From the NCBI RefSeq assembly GCF_001439685.1, contig NZ_JYLH01000004.1:1-64000 (forward strand): DNA of 64,000 nucleotides. Direction: 5' to 3'. The position numbers and the translations under genes were made by a program. Positions 50,801 to 60,475 of the stretch are shown here, piece after piece (the first letter of the stretch is position 1; every line of letters starts with the position of its first letter). The notes below the pieces were generated by a model. It was not told where the DNA came from and did not search any database. It worked only from the letters and a program-made list of their open reading frames with translations. Source of the DNA: Pseudomonas libanensis (GTDB lineage Bacteria; Pseudomonadota; Gammaproteobacteria; Pseudomonadales; Pseudomonadaceae).

Positions 50801-52738
50801 AGCCTGACCCAGGCCAAACTCTGGTACACCCGCGCCCAACACTTGCTTGGCCCACGCCCCAGCGTCATCACCACTGAACCGTGGGCGCAAATCACCCTTG
50901 CCAAGTTGGCAACGGACCGCTCTCAAGCCCTGGCAAAACTTGAGCAAACCAACTCGGCAATCGACATCAACCTGCCGGTCAAAGACGATGCACTGGCTTG
51001 GCTCACGGACACCGATAATCTGCGCCTGCCTTTCAACGCCGAGCTGGTGGCACGCTGGGACAAGCTCGAAAGCCGTCTGCATAATCTGCGGCACAATCTC
51101 GACATCACCGGTAAACCTTTGCGCCTGCCGCTCTACGCAGCCCCGCTGTCGCCTCTCAAACTGTTGGCCGGCCAAGGCAACGGGGCTTTCGGCGCAAGCG
51201 GCGCAGCGCCGTTCATCGACGCGCAGGTTGGCCATTATCGCTTCCAGGTCATGTTGGGCCACGCGCTCACAGCCACCGAAGCGGTGATTCAATTCGGCAA
51301 TACCGTGCTGAGCCTGATTGAACGCAAGGAACAGGCGGAATATCTGGAGTTACAGCAACAACAAGCGTGGGACCTGGCCAATATCGTCGTGACCCAGCAA
51401 ACCCAGGCGTTGGAGATCGACGGGAAGAACCGCCAGGCACTCGACGCAAGCCGACGCATGATCGAGTCGCGTATGCACTACTACGCACATCTGCTCAGCG
51501 AAGGCATCAGCCCCGGCGAATCCCACGCCGGCTTGCTCTACCTGATCAGTGCCGGGTTCGACACCGCCGCTTCCGCCGCCGCCGTAGGGGCAGGCCTCGC
51601 GATGGTGGCTCCGAATATCTTCGGTACCAGTGTCGGCGGCTCGCGCTGGGAAGGGCCTTTCTATGCCGCCCAAGCCTTGGCCCAAGGCGTTGCTACGGCG
51701 CTGCGTGGCGACGCCGCAGACCTGGATCGTTCCGAGCAATTCAACCGCCGGGCGCAGGAGTGGGCCCATGCCCACGATCAGGCCCGACTCGAACTGGCCC
51801 AGGTCGATGCCCAATTACAAGCCTATGCCGAGCAGGAGAAAGCCACGCGCCTGCAATTACGACTGGCCGAAACCTCCCTGGCCCAGGCCTGGTCGAACTA
51901 TCAATTGCTGGCCAAGCGTTTTTCCAAGGCACAGCTGTATGACTGGCTCAATGCGCAGTTGAGCAAATTCTACTACCAGGTCTATGACCTCAGCCTCTCC
52001 CTCTGCCGCAGCGCCCAGGCGTGCTGGCAGTACGAGGTAGCAGACTATGAACGCACGTTTATCCAGCCTGGCGCCTGGAACAACAACTACCGTGGCTACC
52101 TGGCGGGTGAAGCCCTGAAGCTGTCGCTGTTGAACATGAATACGGCTTATTTGAACCAGAACGTGCGGGATCTGGAGATCGTCAAAACCATTTCCCTGCG
52201 CCACCGCCTCAACGAGTGCGAAATCTCCTCCCCCTCGACCGACACCTCCCAGACGACGCCTTCGGGTACTGAAGACAAGTGGACCCCTCATAAAAAACAG
52301 CTGGTCGACAAAGGCACGCTGTGCTTCAAATTGCCCGAAGCCCTGTTTGAAGAGGACTACCCCCGGCACCTCCTGCGACGGATCAAAGGCATCAGCGTAT
52401 CGTTGCCTGCGACGCTGGGCCCCTATGAAGACATCAAGGCGATACTGACCCAGACCCGCAACGAAATCGTATTGCCCACAGGCGAGCGGCGCATGGATAT
52501 GCGTGCCCATCAGCAAATCGCACTGTCCACCGGGCTGGACGACAACGGCCTGTTCACCCTCACGTTCGACAGCAACGAGCGTTACTTGCCGTTCGAATAC
52601 ACCGGGGCCATCTCCGACTGGACCCTGGAATTTCCCAACCCAGACCGCCAAAAAGACGTCCTGGAATCCATCAACGATATTGTCATTCACCTGCGCTACA
52701 CCGCCAGGCCAGCCGCCGCCAGTGGGGGTCAGGCATGA
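47897..52738 (+). CDS. Tc toxin A subunit, C-terminal part (TccB-like)
   Basis: A 1613-residue protein like Photorhabdus TccB (1565). It contains a neuraminidase-like shell region (about 170-330; GTYYFIGKSSSENTYYWRSL), receptor-binding-type beta domains (about 330-750), and the helical pore/channel plus the C-terminal TcB-binding part (about 1000-1610; GLLYLISAGFDTAASAAAVG, and SLQACWQYEVADYER-like ends). Residues about 450-680 are encoded by visibly AT-richer DNA than the rest. With the preceding protein it should assemble as a pentameric, pH-triggered injection channel. Its stop overlaps the start of the B gene (ATGA). Confidence 0.9.
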   Translation: MSHSIEQQLNENLRDAMLAYYLTHKAPDALKKKIVNTDDLYAYWLLDVQVSQAVPTSPVACAVSSLQQYITRIQLGLEPGYGNQGMTAQQSTYWREQLHTYPLWNASQQLRYHPANYLDPTLRRDKTDSFQQLENDLSQYRIQADTVVTAVQSYLARFEEAANIRTINGYIDADLGNLYSGTYYFIGKSSSENTYYWRSLDLSKRSGAVLFQGAWSDWKKINLSVSDATAERSIRPVYFNSRLFLIWAECIKPTPSSAFKPARRDSQDKEQQADWINTHYVKFRLNFSYKKHDGSWSAPQACIEQYCATEDVNASTSELLKSITQTVAIVDANSTPVLFLSVLATSRQDPKQQDNFIGKFFQAVHIDQSFNITTVADGGSPERYSVLPGSDVDEEINRLLEPFDPSQKKKVQAVLKGETQSANGYYSELLPDSARQFLTLFAHKNQENLQFKIAPTSEYIFTITSQKNFADKAHWNLDSQQTKIKNTDDTQVSFDSNTHELVFSSSLSGRFQHPYTVKLTKEDITITLITDDALDDPTKTDLTLSKGSSITGASADLKSGFYALYFRNSTTHAEFPNAVHSVNKSLFPHKPASKNPNKLLLDGNVIDKNAFVSLYTSKHFDFTLTRYGVFSMPDSNIQALHKQNISQIRIATVATPHLRAFKHVIMSENFKEYPLTDTVDANSHRIINFQDIAHESLTGSSPELPTGHQVTARIPVTQEQLKSGITLTHGVVTLEPDEDGTKILGYALNTATVELKATASDSTNTQPLPPMIKQQLAPTIKRLESDKIGTAEFIDFSNSLATLPAGMSATLRMNTCFAAKLVQAANVSLEHLFSLTPETWEEPSLTSGGEPEKIDFKGANGKYFWELFLYVPWLIAHRLNQEQQYVEAQTWLSYLFNPGRAADTSSNRPAFWGLGELVREGRLPGYTSHDPHELAISTPVHFRKAIYLFYLDILLNRGDADYRQLTPDSLTQAKLWYTRAQHLLGPRPSVITTEPWAQITLAKLATDRSQALAKLEQTNSAIDINLPVKDDALAWLTDTDNLRLPFNAELVARWDKLESRLHNLRHNLDITGKPLRLPLYAAPLSPLKLLAGQGNGAFGASGAAPFIDAQVGHYRFQVMLGHALTATEAVIQFGNTVLSLIERKEQAEYLELQQQQAWDLANIVVTQQTQALEIDGKNRQALDASRRMIESRMHYYAHLLSEGISPGESHAGLLYLISAGFDTAASAAAVGAGLAMVAPNIFGTSVGGSRWEGPFYAAQALAQGVATALRGDAADLDRSEQFNRRAQEWAHAHDQARLELAQVDAQLQAYAEQEKATRLQLRLAETSLAQAWSNYQLLAKRFSKAQLYDWLNAQLSKFYYQVYDLSLSLCRSAQACWQYEVADYERTFIQPGAWNNNYRGYLAGEALKLSLLNMNTAYLNQNVRDLEIVKTISLRHRLNECEISSPSTDTSQTTPSGTEDKWTPHKKQLVDKGTLCFKLPEALFEEDYPRHLLRRIKGISVSLPATLGPYEDIKAILTQTRNEIVLPTGERRMDMRAHQQIALSTGLDDNGLFTLTFDSNERYLPFEYTGAISDWTLEFPNPDRQKDVLESINDIVIHLRYTARPAAASGGQA

Positions 52739-55700
52739 GCGACGACACTCACAACCTGCAGATCAATGCCCCGGCCCTGCCCAAAGGCGGTGCGGCCATC
52801 CAGGGCACCGGCAAGGGCTGGGGCGATATCGGCTCCAGTGGTACGGCAAGCTTTGAGATTCCCTTGCCGATTTCTCCCGCGCGCGGCTACGCGCCGGCCC
52901 TGTCGCTGACCTACCAAAGCGGCGCCGGTAACGGCCCCTTCGGCCTGGGCTGGGGAGTACACCTGGGCGCCGTCAGCCGACGTACCTCCCATGGCGTGCC
53001 GGAGTACACGGCCCACGATGTGCTGGTGGGCCCCGATGCGCAAATCTGGCTACCGGAACGCGACGCCGAGGGGGCGCTCATCAGCCGCCGCCTCTCCTCA
53101 TTCAATGATGTGCCACTGCCCGGCGCGTATACGGTTACCCGCCACTTCCCCAGGGTCGAGGGCCGCTTCGACCGTATCGAACACTGGCAATCGGCAACCG
53201 ACACGGCCGGTTTCTGGTTAATACAAAGTGCCGATGGCAGTCAGCACTTTTACGGAAAAACCCCGCTGGCCCGGATTGCCGATCCGGACCACACGCACCA
53301 TGTGGCGCAGTGGTTGTTGCAGGAAAGCCTGAACGCCCATGGCGAGCACATTTATTATCACTACACCAAAGAAACCGATAACACACGTTACCCCAGGGAC
53401 TGCCGCGCCCGGCATTACCTGGAAAGTGTCTGCTACGGCAACTTCACGGCCAGGGAGCAGGAGCAGCTTTACCTCTGGCAGACCGAGGATAAACCTGACG
53501 TAGGTTGGCACTTTCAATTGCTCTTCGATTACGGCGAGCGCGACCTTGAACTGGATAAGCGACCGACGTTTCAGAACATCCGGAAATGGCCGACACGGCC
53601 CGACCCCTTCTCGGATTTCGCCTTCGGCTTCGAGCTACGTACCCTGCGCCGTTGCAGCCAGATCCTGATGTTTCACCACTTCCCCAACGAAGCGCAAATG
53701 GGCGCCGACCCGGTGCTGGTCAAACGCCTGCTGCTGGAATACCGTAAATCCAGCCACGTCAGCCTGTTGAGCGCGATCCATGAGCAGGCCTTCGACAACG
53801 CGGGCAACAGCGTGAGCCGGCCGCCGCTGGAGTGCGTTTATCAATCGAGCCAGCTCAAGGTCGACCCGAGCCGCTACCAGGCATTCAGTGCATTGCCCAG
53901 GCTGCATGACGGCGCTCGTTATCAACTGGTGGACCTGTATGGCGAAGGCCTGCCCGGTGTGTTGTATCGCGCCGACAAAAGTTGGTATTACCGTGAACCG
54001 CTGAGGCCGCCACACCCGCAAACCAGCGACGCGGTGAGCTACGGCGCGGCCGTGGAATTGACGCGGGTGCCGGTGGCCGACAGCAACCGGCCCATCCACC
54101 AGGCGCTGGCCGATGTGGATGGCGACGGGCGTTTGGACTGGCTGGTGGCCAGGCCCGGAATGAACGGTTTTTTCAGCCTGGACGAACAGCGCAACTGGTC
54201 AGCCTATACGCCTTTCGATGCATTTCCGTCGGAGTTCTTCCACCCCCAGGGCATGCTCGCTGACTTGATGGGGGCAGGCCGTCATGACTTTGCCATGATC
54301 GGCCCGCGCAGCGTGCGTCTGTATGAAAATCGCCGGGCATTCGGCTTCGCCCCCCCCACCGAGGTGCCGCACACGCCCGACGATGGCTTGCCGATCATTT
54401 CCGCCTCGCTCAACGAACTGGTGGCGTTCAGCGATGTACTCGCCACGGGCCAACAGCATCTGGTGCGTATCCGGCATAACGAAGTGAAATGTTGGCCGAA
54501 TCTGGGTCGAGGCCGTTTTGGCAAGGGGTTTGTATTGGCCACATTGCCGTTGCGTTATCAAACGTTCAACGCGGCGCATGTGTTGCTTGTCGACCTCAAT
54601 GGCGGCGGCGCGGCAGACTTGCTGTACCTGAGCGCCACTCACCTGAATATTTTCCTCAATAAAGGCGGCAACGGTTTCGAACCACAGGCGATCAAAGTCC
54701 CGTGGCCAAAGGGCGTGCAGTATGACGACAGCTGCCAGGTGAGCGTCATCGATGTGCTCGGCCTGGGCTGTCCGAGCCTGATCCTGAGCGCTGCCCACCA
54801 GACGCCCATCCACTGGCGCTACGACTTTTTCAGCCAGAAGCCCTGGCTGCTCACGCGCACCTTCAACAACATGGGCGCCCAGGCATTGCTCAAATATCGC
54901 AGCAGTGCCCAGGAATGGCTGGACGAAAAACGCGAGCTGCATGCCACGGGCCAGCCTGCGATCAGCCGCTTACCCTTCGCGCTGCTGCTGGTCAGCGAAC
55001 AGATCCAGCGGGACGAAATTACCCATAACCAATTGACCCAGCGCGTGAGCTATCGCCAGGCCTATTACGACCGCGTGGACCGCGAGTTCCGTGGCTTCGG
55101 GCTGTTGCTGCAAACCGACACCGAAAGCCACAAGGACGCCCCTCTCGCACCGGGCTCCAGCGCCCCGGTGCTCAGCAAAACCTGGTTTCATACCGGTCGA
55201 TTCCTGGACATGCCCACCCTCGGTCACAGCACTCACGACCCCCACGCCAAAGCCCCCGGCCGCACGCTGGTCAGCCGCTACAGGGCGACGGCTCAGGCGC
55301 TGCCACTGGATCATCATGACGACTTGATCAGCGAGCCGGCGCCGGCGCTGGCACGCGAAGTGGCCCGGGCACTCAGTGGCATGGTGCTGCGGGTCGAGGT
55401 CATGGCGGCTGACCCGGGGCAAGGCGGCGTGCCCTACTCGGTCAAACACCAGCGGTATCTGGTGCGCGAACTGGCGCCGGCCAGTGCCCATACGCCCTAC
55501 GCCCGCTTGCTGCCATTAGCGCTGGAGTCGATCAGCTATCAATATGAAGGCGTGGCAGACGACCCCGTCTGCCAGCACCAGATCAACCTGCGCTGGGATG
55601 CCTATGGTTACCTGGTGCATGGCGTGACCCTGCATTATGCCCGTCGTACCAGCGCCGCCAGCGCGCCGCCCGCCGTGCTGGCGGATGTGCACCAGCAGCG

Positions 55701-57309
55701 CTGGTGGCGCGATACCCACGACAGCGCACAACAGTTCTTTTACCTGAGCGAAACGCTGGCGCAGCCCATTCACCTGGACGACGCCCAGCCGTGGCGCCTG
55801 GCGTTGCCCTACCGCCAACGACACAACGCCCTGGTACTCGGCAAGGCGCCGGTGCCTGGCGGGCTGGACCCTGCGCGTATCGCCTATGAGTTGTGCATCG
55901 ACACTCGCGACGGACCATTAGCTGCGGGGGCTATGCGCACCCTGAGCGGCTTGTCGGTGCAGCGCTACCGCCAGGCCGGTAGCGTCGGTAAAACCCTGGA
56001 GCCCGGCGTCGCCACTGCCCAGGCATTGGTCGACTACCTGGAAACCGCCGAACTGGATGACAAGGCCCTGAGTGTTTACAACGACATACCGGCCATGCCC
56101 AACCAACCCACGGTGGACCTGGTGCAAAAGCTCAGCGACAGTGGCTATCACAGCATGGCGATGTTTTTTCTGTTCGATGGCGAGGTGCCGCCCGGGGAAA
56201 ACCGACTGTGGTCGATTCGCCGCCACTTTCCCCGCTATGGCAAGCCCAGCCAGTTTTATCGGTTGAGGGCGCTGCGGGCCACCGAGGCCCACGGCGAAAC
56301 GATCCTTCAATATGACAACTACTCGCTGCAAACCCTGCGGGTAAAAACACCCGACGGTTGCTTGACCAAAGCCGAATACGACTATCGACTACTGCTGCCG
56401 ACAAAAATCGTCGACCCGAACGGCACTGTTCAAGAGGCGCTTTATGACGGCTTTGGGCAGTTGCTCGCCAGCAGTTTTCACGGCCAGGAACAAGGCCTCA
56501 GAGTGGGCTTCCCCGACCTGGAAAGCTACCACCCGCGCAAAAATGTAACGCCCGCAATGGCCATCGAAGAGGCGCAAAGCCTGTTGCAAGACATGGCCAG
56601 CGCGCACTGCTACACCCCGTTCAGTTGGATGGGCAGCATCGATCCGGCCCTGATCAAGCCCGAGTGGATCACCAAGCGCTATCTGCTGCCCGGCGGGCAT
56701 ATCCGTATGAGCGTGCGAACGCGTCTGAGCAGCGCTCGCCAACCCCTCAGCGCCAGCGAAACACAACTCAAGGCGTTGATCGACACGGCCAGCCGAACGC
56801 CGGTACATGGGCTCCTTTTGCAGGCCGACCGCTACCACGGCGATGCCGAGCGACAGGTTCGCATGACCCTGACCTGCTGGGACGGCTTCGGCCGCTCATT
56901 GCAGACCAAGCAGAAGACCGAACCCGGCCCGGCCCATGCGGTGGACAACAAGGGCAACCTGCTGGTTGACGAACTGCGGGATGAATCCGGCGCCTTGAAG
57001 AAACAGCTGCGCCAAGTGCATGCCGACCCCCGCTGGCGCGTCAGCGAGCGTGTCGAATACAACAACAAGGGCTTGGTCATACGCGTCTATCGCCCTTACT
57101 TCGCCAACAGCCACGCCTACGTCAATGATCACTCCATGCGCGAGTTGGGCCACAGCGATCAACAGTTCTACGACCCCCTCGGGCGCCCGACGCGGACACT
57201 CACCGCAGGGAGTTTCATGCGGCGTACCACCTATTGGGCCTGGTACACCGTCAATGAGGACGAAAACGACACCTATGAAGAACTGAATTCCCGCCAACCT
57301 ACTGACTGA
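52735..57309 (+). CDS. Tc toxin B subunit (TcaC/TcdB, SpvB domain)
   Basis: A 1524-residue B subunit. The N-terminal SpvB domain (residues about 20-320) begins LPKGGAAIQGTGKGWGDIGS. The middle has FG-GAP-type calcium-loop repeats (DVDGDGRLDWLVA at about 460, DLNGGGAADLLYLS at about 620) forming the propeller that docks on the A channel, followed by TcdB mid-N/mid-C regions and RHS shell. The C subunit completes the hollow cocoon. The gene overlaps the A gene by 4 bp and ends 40 bp before the convergent tccC copy 2. Only one B gene is present for three C genes. Confidence 0.93.
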   Translation: MSDDTHNLQINAPALPKGGAAIQGTGKGWGDIGSSGTASFEIPLPISPARGYAPALSLTYQSGAGNGPFGLGWGVHLGAVSRRTSHGVPEYTAHDVLVGPDAQIWLPERDAEGALISRRLSSFNDVPLPGAYTVTRHFPRVEGRFDRIEHWQSATDTAGFWLIQSADGSQHFYGKTPLARIADPDHTHHVAQWLLQESLNAHGEHIYYHYTKETDNTRYPRDCRARHYLESVCYGNFTAREQEQLYLWQTEDKPDVGWHFQLLFDYGERDLELDKRPTFQNIRKWPTRPDPFSDFAFGFELRTLRRCSQILMFHHFPNEAQMGADPVLVKRLLLEYRKSSHVSLLSAIHEQAFDNAGNSVSRPPLECVYQSSQLKVDPSRYQAFSALPRLHDGARYQLVDLYGEGLPGVLYRADKSWYYREPLRPPHPQTSDAVSYGAAVELTRVPVADSNRPIHQALADVDGDGRLDWLVARPGMNGFFSLDEQRNWSAYTPFDAFPSEFFHPQGMLADLMGAGRHDFAMIGPRSVRLYENRRAFGFAPPTEVPHTPDDGLPIISASLNELVAFSDVLATGQQHLVRIRHNEVKCWPNLGRGRFGKGFVLATLPLRYQTFNAAHVLLVDLNGGGAADLLYLSATHLNIFLNKGGNGFEPQAIKVPWPKGVQYDDSCQVSVIDVLGLGCPSLILSAAHQTPIHWRYDFFSQKPWLLTRTFNNMGAQALLKYRSSAQEWLDEKRELHATGQPAISRLPFALLLVSEQIQRDEITHNQLTQRVSYRQAYYDRVDREFRGFGLLLQTDTESHKDAPLAPGSSAPVLSKTWFHTGRFLDMPTLGHSTHDPHAKAPGRTLVSRYRATAQALPLDHHDDLISEPAPALAREVARALSGMVLRVEVMAADPGQGGVPYSVKHQRYLVRELAPASAHTPYARLLPLALESISYQYEGVADDPVCQHQINLRWDAYGYLVHGVTLHYARRTSAASAPPAVLADVHQQRWWRDTHDSAQQFFYLSETLAQPIHLDDAQPWRLALPYRQRHNALVLGKAPVPGGLDPARIAYELCIDTRDGPLAAGAMRTLSGLSVQRYRQAGSVGKTLEPGVATAQALVDYLETAELDDKALSVYNDIPAMPNQPTVDLVQKLSDSGYHSMAMFFLFDGEVPPGENRLWSIRRHFPRYGKPSQFYRLRALRATEAHGETILQYDNYSLQTLRVKTPDGCLTKAEYDYRLLLPTKIVDPNGTVQEALYDGFGQLLASSFHGQEQGLRVGFPDLESYHPRKNVTPAMAIEEAQSLLQDMASAHCYTPFSWMGSIDPALIKPEWITKRYLLPGGHIRMSVRTRLSSARQPLSASETQLKALIDTASRTPVHGLLLQADRYHGDAERQVRMTLTCWDGFGRSLQTKQKTEPGPAHAVDNKGNLLVDELRDESGALKKQLRQVHADPRWRVSERVEYNNKGLVIRVYRPYFANSHAYVNDHSMRELGHSDQQFYDPLGRPTRTLTAGSFMRRTTYWAWYTVNEDENDTYEELNSRQPTD

Positions 57310-57348
57310 CGAAGCATGGGCCGCGGCGGCGGCCCATTCATCTTCTCG

Positions 57349-60336
57349 TCAGCGTCGCGGGGCTGCGCGCCAGCCCGACGCCAAGGTGGTGTACCCGCGC
57401 CTGGCAAACGCTACGAAAAAGCCGCGCCATTCGGTCAGTGAAGCAATCACGCCACGGGCCGCCATGACCATCCTGCGAGTGCCCCGACTTTGCGCAGCCT
57501 GGGGCAGGCCGGTCAGCGCAACGGCCAATGCCTCGACCCCGGTCGCCGCCCAGTGCGTCCACACCTGATTGAACATTCTGCTCAGCCCGCCGTGCATCAA
57601 CCCCGCAGGGTCCGGCGTTTGCACGGTCTGCCCATGGGGATCGTTCACGGCCGTCGGGTGGCCGCCACGAATCATCGTGCCCATCGCCGCATCGTAGGCT
57701 TCAATTGCGGGTGACACATTGGGTTGCATCAGCGCAGGCACGTCCCCGCCATAAACAGCGTTGGCCACGGTTGCAAGAGCATAGGCCGCCGTCGCTCCGG
57801 CGGTGCGCGTGACCCTGCCGCGCAGTGGAGTGCTGCCCCAGGAGACGCCGGTGCCGTGCCCACGCAGGACCTGCTGTGCGAGTTCCCTGGAGAGCGAGCG
57901 CACGTGCCCGCCCAACCGCTGAACCGCCACCGGGTCCCAGCTGTGCTCGGCTTGATCACCTATAGAGTCGCCATAAACGGCATACCCCAGACCCGCGACA
58001 CCTGCAAAGACAGTACCTATATATGGCGCAGATTGCGTCCAGTTACCGGCGATGCCGGTGCTCATATGTGCCGTGGACACTGCATCCAGCGCCGCGACGG
58101 TAAGGCGCAGGATCTGGTTGCGCTGCGCCGTCGGCTGGACGGTGCTGAAGACCGCCAGATCCACGCCCGTCGCAATGGCATTGGCGATATAGGTGGATAA
58201 CCCATCGCGAATCGCGGCCGATGAAGCCGCTTGTATCCTCGCTCGAAAAATGCGTCCCGCATGCGCGAGCCTGCGGCTGATGGAAAGCCTGCGTATTTGT
58301 TTGTCGTTGGGCGACTCCAAGGCCGGTGTGCCGGCCAACCCCTGCGCATCGACCCGGGTGACCGGGTTACCGCCAACCATGGCGTACAGATTCAAACCAT
58401 CGGCATCGCCGCTCGGGTCCGGGCTGACCCAGCGGCATAACCACGGCGCGTAATACCTGAAGCCGTAGTAAGACAGCCCGCTGGCGTCGCGCTCCTTGCC
58501 CGAATAACGGATGAACCTGTAACTCGCCTCGCTGGCACTCTTCGCCGCCCACCACGCGGTGCCGCCGTAGGGGTAATAACTTTCCTGGCTGAGCAGTTGC
58601 GCCTGCTCGCCCAGTTCCAGGCTGCTGCTGCCCAAGTGGTCCGACAAACCGTAACGGATCTGCACGTCCTGACGCCCTCCCGAAGGGTGGCGATCCCACA
58701 GCAGGACGCGCACCGTGGTCGTACCGGCATCGAGGTTGAGTACATTGAGTTGCTCACCCGTTGCGCTGTCATGGCGAATTTCCAGCCCCGGCAAATAGCG
58801 CACCTCGGCGGTATGCATCACGCCACGGGCCTGGGAGACCTGGCGTTTGAGAATGCGCTGGCCCGTGGCGTCGTAGGCGTAGCGTTCTTCATCGTCGTTG
58901 CCGCCCTCGCGCCGCACCTGGGTGAAGCGCACCAGTTGATTGCGCACATCCCAACCCATCGGGTGGTCGCCTGCCAACGCTTGCAGGTTGCCGTTGCGGT
59001 CAAAACCCTGGCCCAACCCCGGTGCGGCCTTGCCATCGGCCTGCGGCAAAAAATGATTGCTGCCTGCGGCCACGCTCATCCGCCGCGTGAAGCCCGTGCC
59101 GCTGCTGGGCACATGTTGCAACTCGAGCACATTGCCGGCGGCGTCATAGCTGAACCGCTGGGTGTAGCGACGCCAAACGCTGTCGTCAGTCGAGCCAAAC
59201 GTCACCCTCGCCGGTAACGCCGGGCCTGCGGTGTTGCCGGCGGTTTCGCGGCCGGTGGCCTTGGTCAGTTGCGATAACGTGTCGTACTCATAGAGGCTGG
59301 CCGAACTGATTTGGGTATTGCTGGACCATTGGGTCGGCTGGGCCAGGTCGTCGATCCGCACGACGTTGCCAACGCCGTCATAGTCGTAGCGCAGGTCTTG
59401 CAGCGCTGCGCCCGGTTGTGCGGGCAGATGGGCGGTCATTTGCCGCAAGCGCCCATCGAACTCACGGTAGTGCATGGCGCGCACAACGCCGTTGCCGGCG
59501 CGTTCGCTGATTATTTGGCCAGCTGCGTTGTAACGGCGCTGGCCCAGCACCTGCGTACGCACGCCGCCCCTGGGCGTTACGAAGATACTCGCCGGTTGGC
59601 CGTCAATACCGTAGGTGTAGTCAAAGCGATTGCCCTTGGCGTCTGTGTGATGCAGGCGTTCACCCAGCGCATTGAACCCAATGGTTGTCTGGAACCCGTC
59701 GGGCTCCAGGCGCGCCTCGCGTTGGGCATCGGGCTGCGGCCAATCCAACGCGGCACTCGCCTGGCGAAAGCGTCGGGTCTGCTGCGTGACCTCCGCGTGC
59801 AGCCCATATACCTCGTGGAACAACGAGCCGCCGCCGTCATCGTGGCGAACCATCCGGCCACAGCGGTTGCGCGCTGCCTCTTCACTCGAAGATGAAGCAT
59901 AGGCAAGACGCTCGACACACAGCGCTTGCGCGTCATTGGCCGCCTGCTCGAAAACGGCGACCGGGCGCAGATATTGATCGTAGTGATGAGCCTGGTGAGC
60001 GCCCCGCCCATCCCATTCCTCCAGTAACTGCCCGGCTTCCCCCATCAGCGTCAGCCGCCAGCCGGCATCCACGCTGTCGGTGCGCAACGCTTGCCCGCCA
60101 AGGCTATAAACCGTGCGTTGATTGGGCGCAGTGTCGGGTTGTGAGCGTGACAACTGCAACAAACGTGGGTCCCATTGCTCAGTCATCAAGCCTGTACTGC
60201 CAAACACCTGGCGATGAATGCGCACCTGCGCTTGAGCCCCTGCGCTTGAGCGGTGGTAACCGATGTTACGAACAATCAACCCACGCGGGTCGATTGCGGC
60301 CAGGGACGGCGTGTTTCGATGGATGGATTCAGACAT
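57349..60336 (-). CDS. tccC: Tc toxin C subunit (TccC/RHS), effector variant 2
   Basis: A 995-residue RHS protein; it begins MSESIHRNTPSLAAIDPRGL like the other copies. The core ends near residue 667 with PWLCRWVSPDP ... VDAQGL, an intact self-cleavage motif. The following ~328 residues are a predicted effector rich in Ala, Gly and Arg with amphipathic helices (DLAVFSTVQPTAQRNQILRL) and a hydrophobic stretch APYIGTVFAGVAGLGYAVYG. It does not look like the ADP-ribosyltransferase or Rho-deamidase ends of the known TccC3 or TccC5. Convergent with the B gene. Confidence 0.9.
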   Translation of the reverse strand: MSESIHRNTPSLAAIDPRGLIVRNIGYHRSSAGAQAQVRIHRQVFGSTGLMTEQWDPRLLQLSRSQPDTAPNQRTVYSLGGQALRTDSVDAGWRLTLMGEAGQLLEEWDGRGAHQAHHYDQYLRPVAVFEQAANDAQALCVERLAYASSSSEEAARNRCGRMVRHDDGGGSLFHEVYGLHAEVTQQTRRFRQASAALDWPQPDAQREARLEPDGFQTTIGFNALGERLHHTDAKGNRFDYTYGIDGQPASIFVTPRGGVRTQVLGQRRYNAAGQIISERAGNGVVRAMHYREFDGRLRQMTAHLPAQPGAALQDLRYDYDGVGNVVRIDDLAQPTQWSSNTQISSASLYEYDTLSQLTKATGRETAGNTAGPALPARVTFGSTDDSVWRRYTQRFSYDAAGNVLELQHVPSSGTGFTRRMSVAAGSNHFLPQADGKAAPGLGQGFDRNGNLQALAGDHPMGWDVRNQLVRFTQVRREGGNDDEERYAYDATGQRILKRQVSQARGVMHTAEVRYLPGLEIRHDSATGEQLNVLNLDAGTTTVRVLLWDRHPSGGRQDVQIRYGLSDHLGSSSLELGEQAQLLSQESYYPYGGTAWWAAKSASEASYRFIRYSGKERDASGLSYYGFRYYAPWLCRWVSPDPSGDADGLNLYAMVGGNPVTRVDAQGLAGTPALESPNDKQIRRLSISRRLAHAGRIFRARIQAASSAAIRDGLSTYIANAIATGVDLAVFSTVQPTAQRNQILRLTVAALDAVSTAHMSTGIAGNWTQSAPYIGTVFAGVAGLGYAVYGDSIGDQAEHSWDPVAVQRLGGHVRSLSRELAQQVLRGHGTGVSWGSTPLRGRVTRTAGATAAYALATVANAVYGGDVPALMQPNVSPAIEAYDAAMGTMIRGGHPTAVNDPHGQTVQTPDPAGLMHGGLSRMFNQVWTHWAATGVEALAVALTGLPQAAQSRGTRRMVMAARGVIASLTEWRGFFVAFARRGYTTLASGWRAAPRR

Positions 60337-60344
60337 GACCTCAA

Positions 60345-60380
60345 GACCTTATTGCTGAATAAGTAGTCCTGAAAGCCTAG
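60345..60380. promoter_or_regulatory. Shared tccC upstream block, diverged copy 2
   Basis: GACCTTATTGCTGAATAAGT with CCTAGG (60376-60381) nearby repeats the layout of the other two copies but the right arm is not GGTCA and the distance is three bases longer. The minus-strand block CACCTTTCTC-N-CTAGGCT is kept. It may be a weakened or differently regulated version. Confidence 0.3.
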
Positions 60381-60475
60381 GGATGGAGGGTTTGAGAAAG
60401 GTGGTGCTGGAGGATGTTTTGTGTGTCCGGGTACTGGCATCGCCTCGACCCGCTCACGCGGGCCGAGCCGTTTGG

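Noticed and set aside
60337..60475. Short coding frame between tccC copies 2 and 3
   Set aside because: Only 140 bp, no start with a Shine-Dalgarno, and it contains the shared upstream block.
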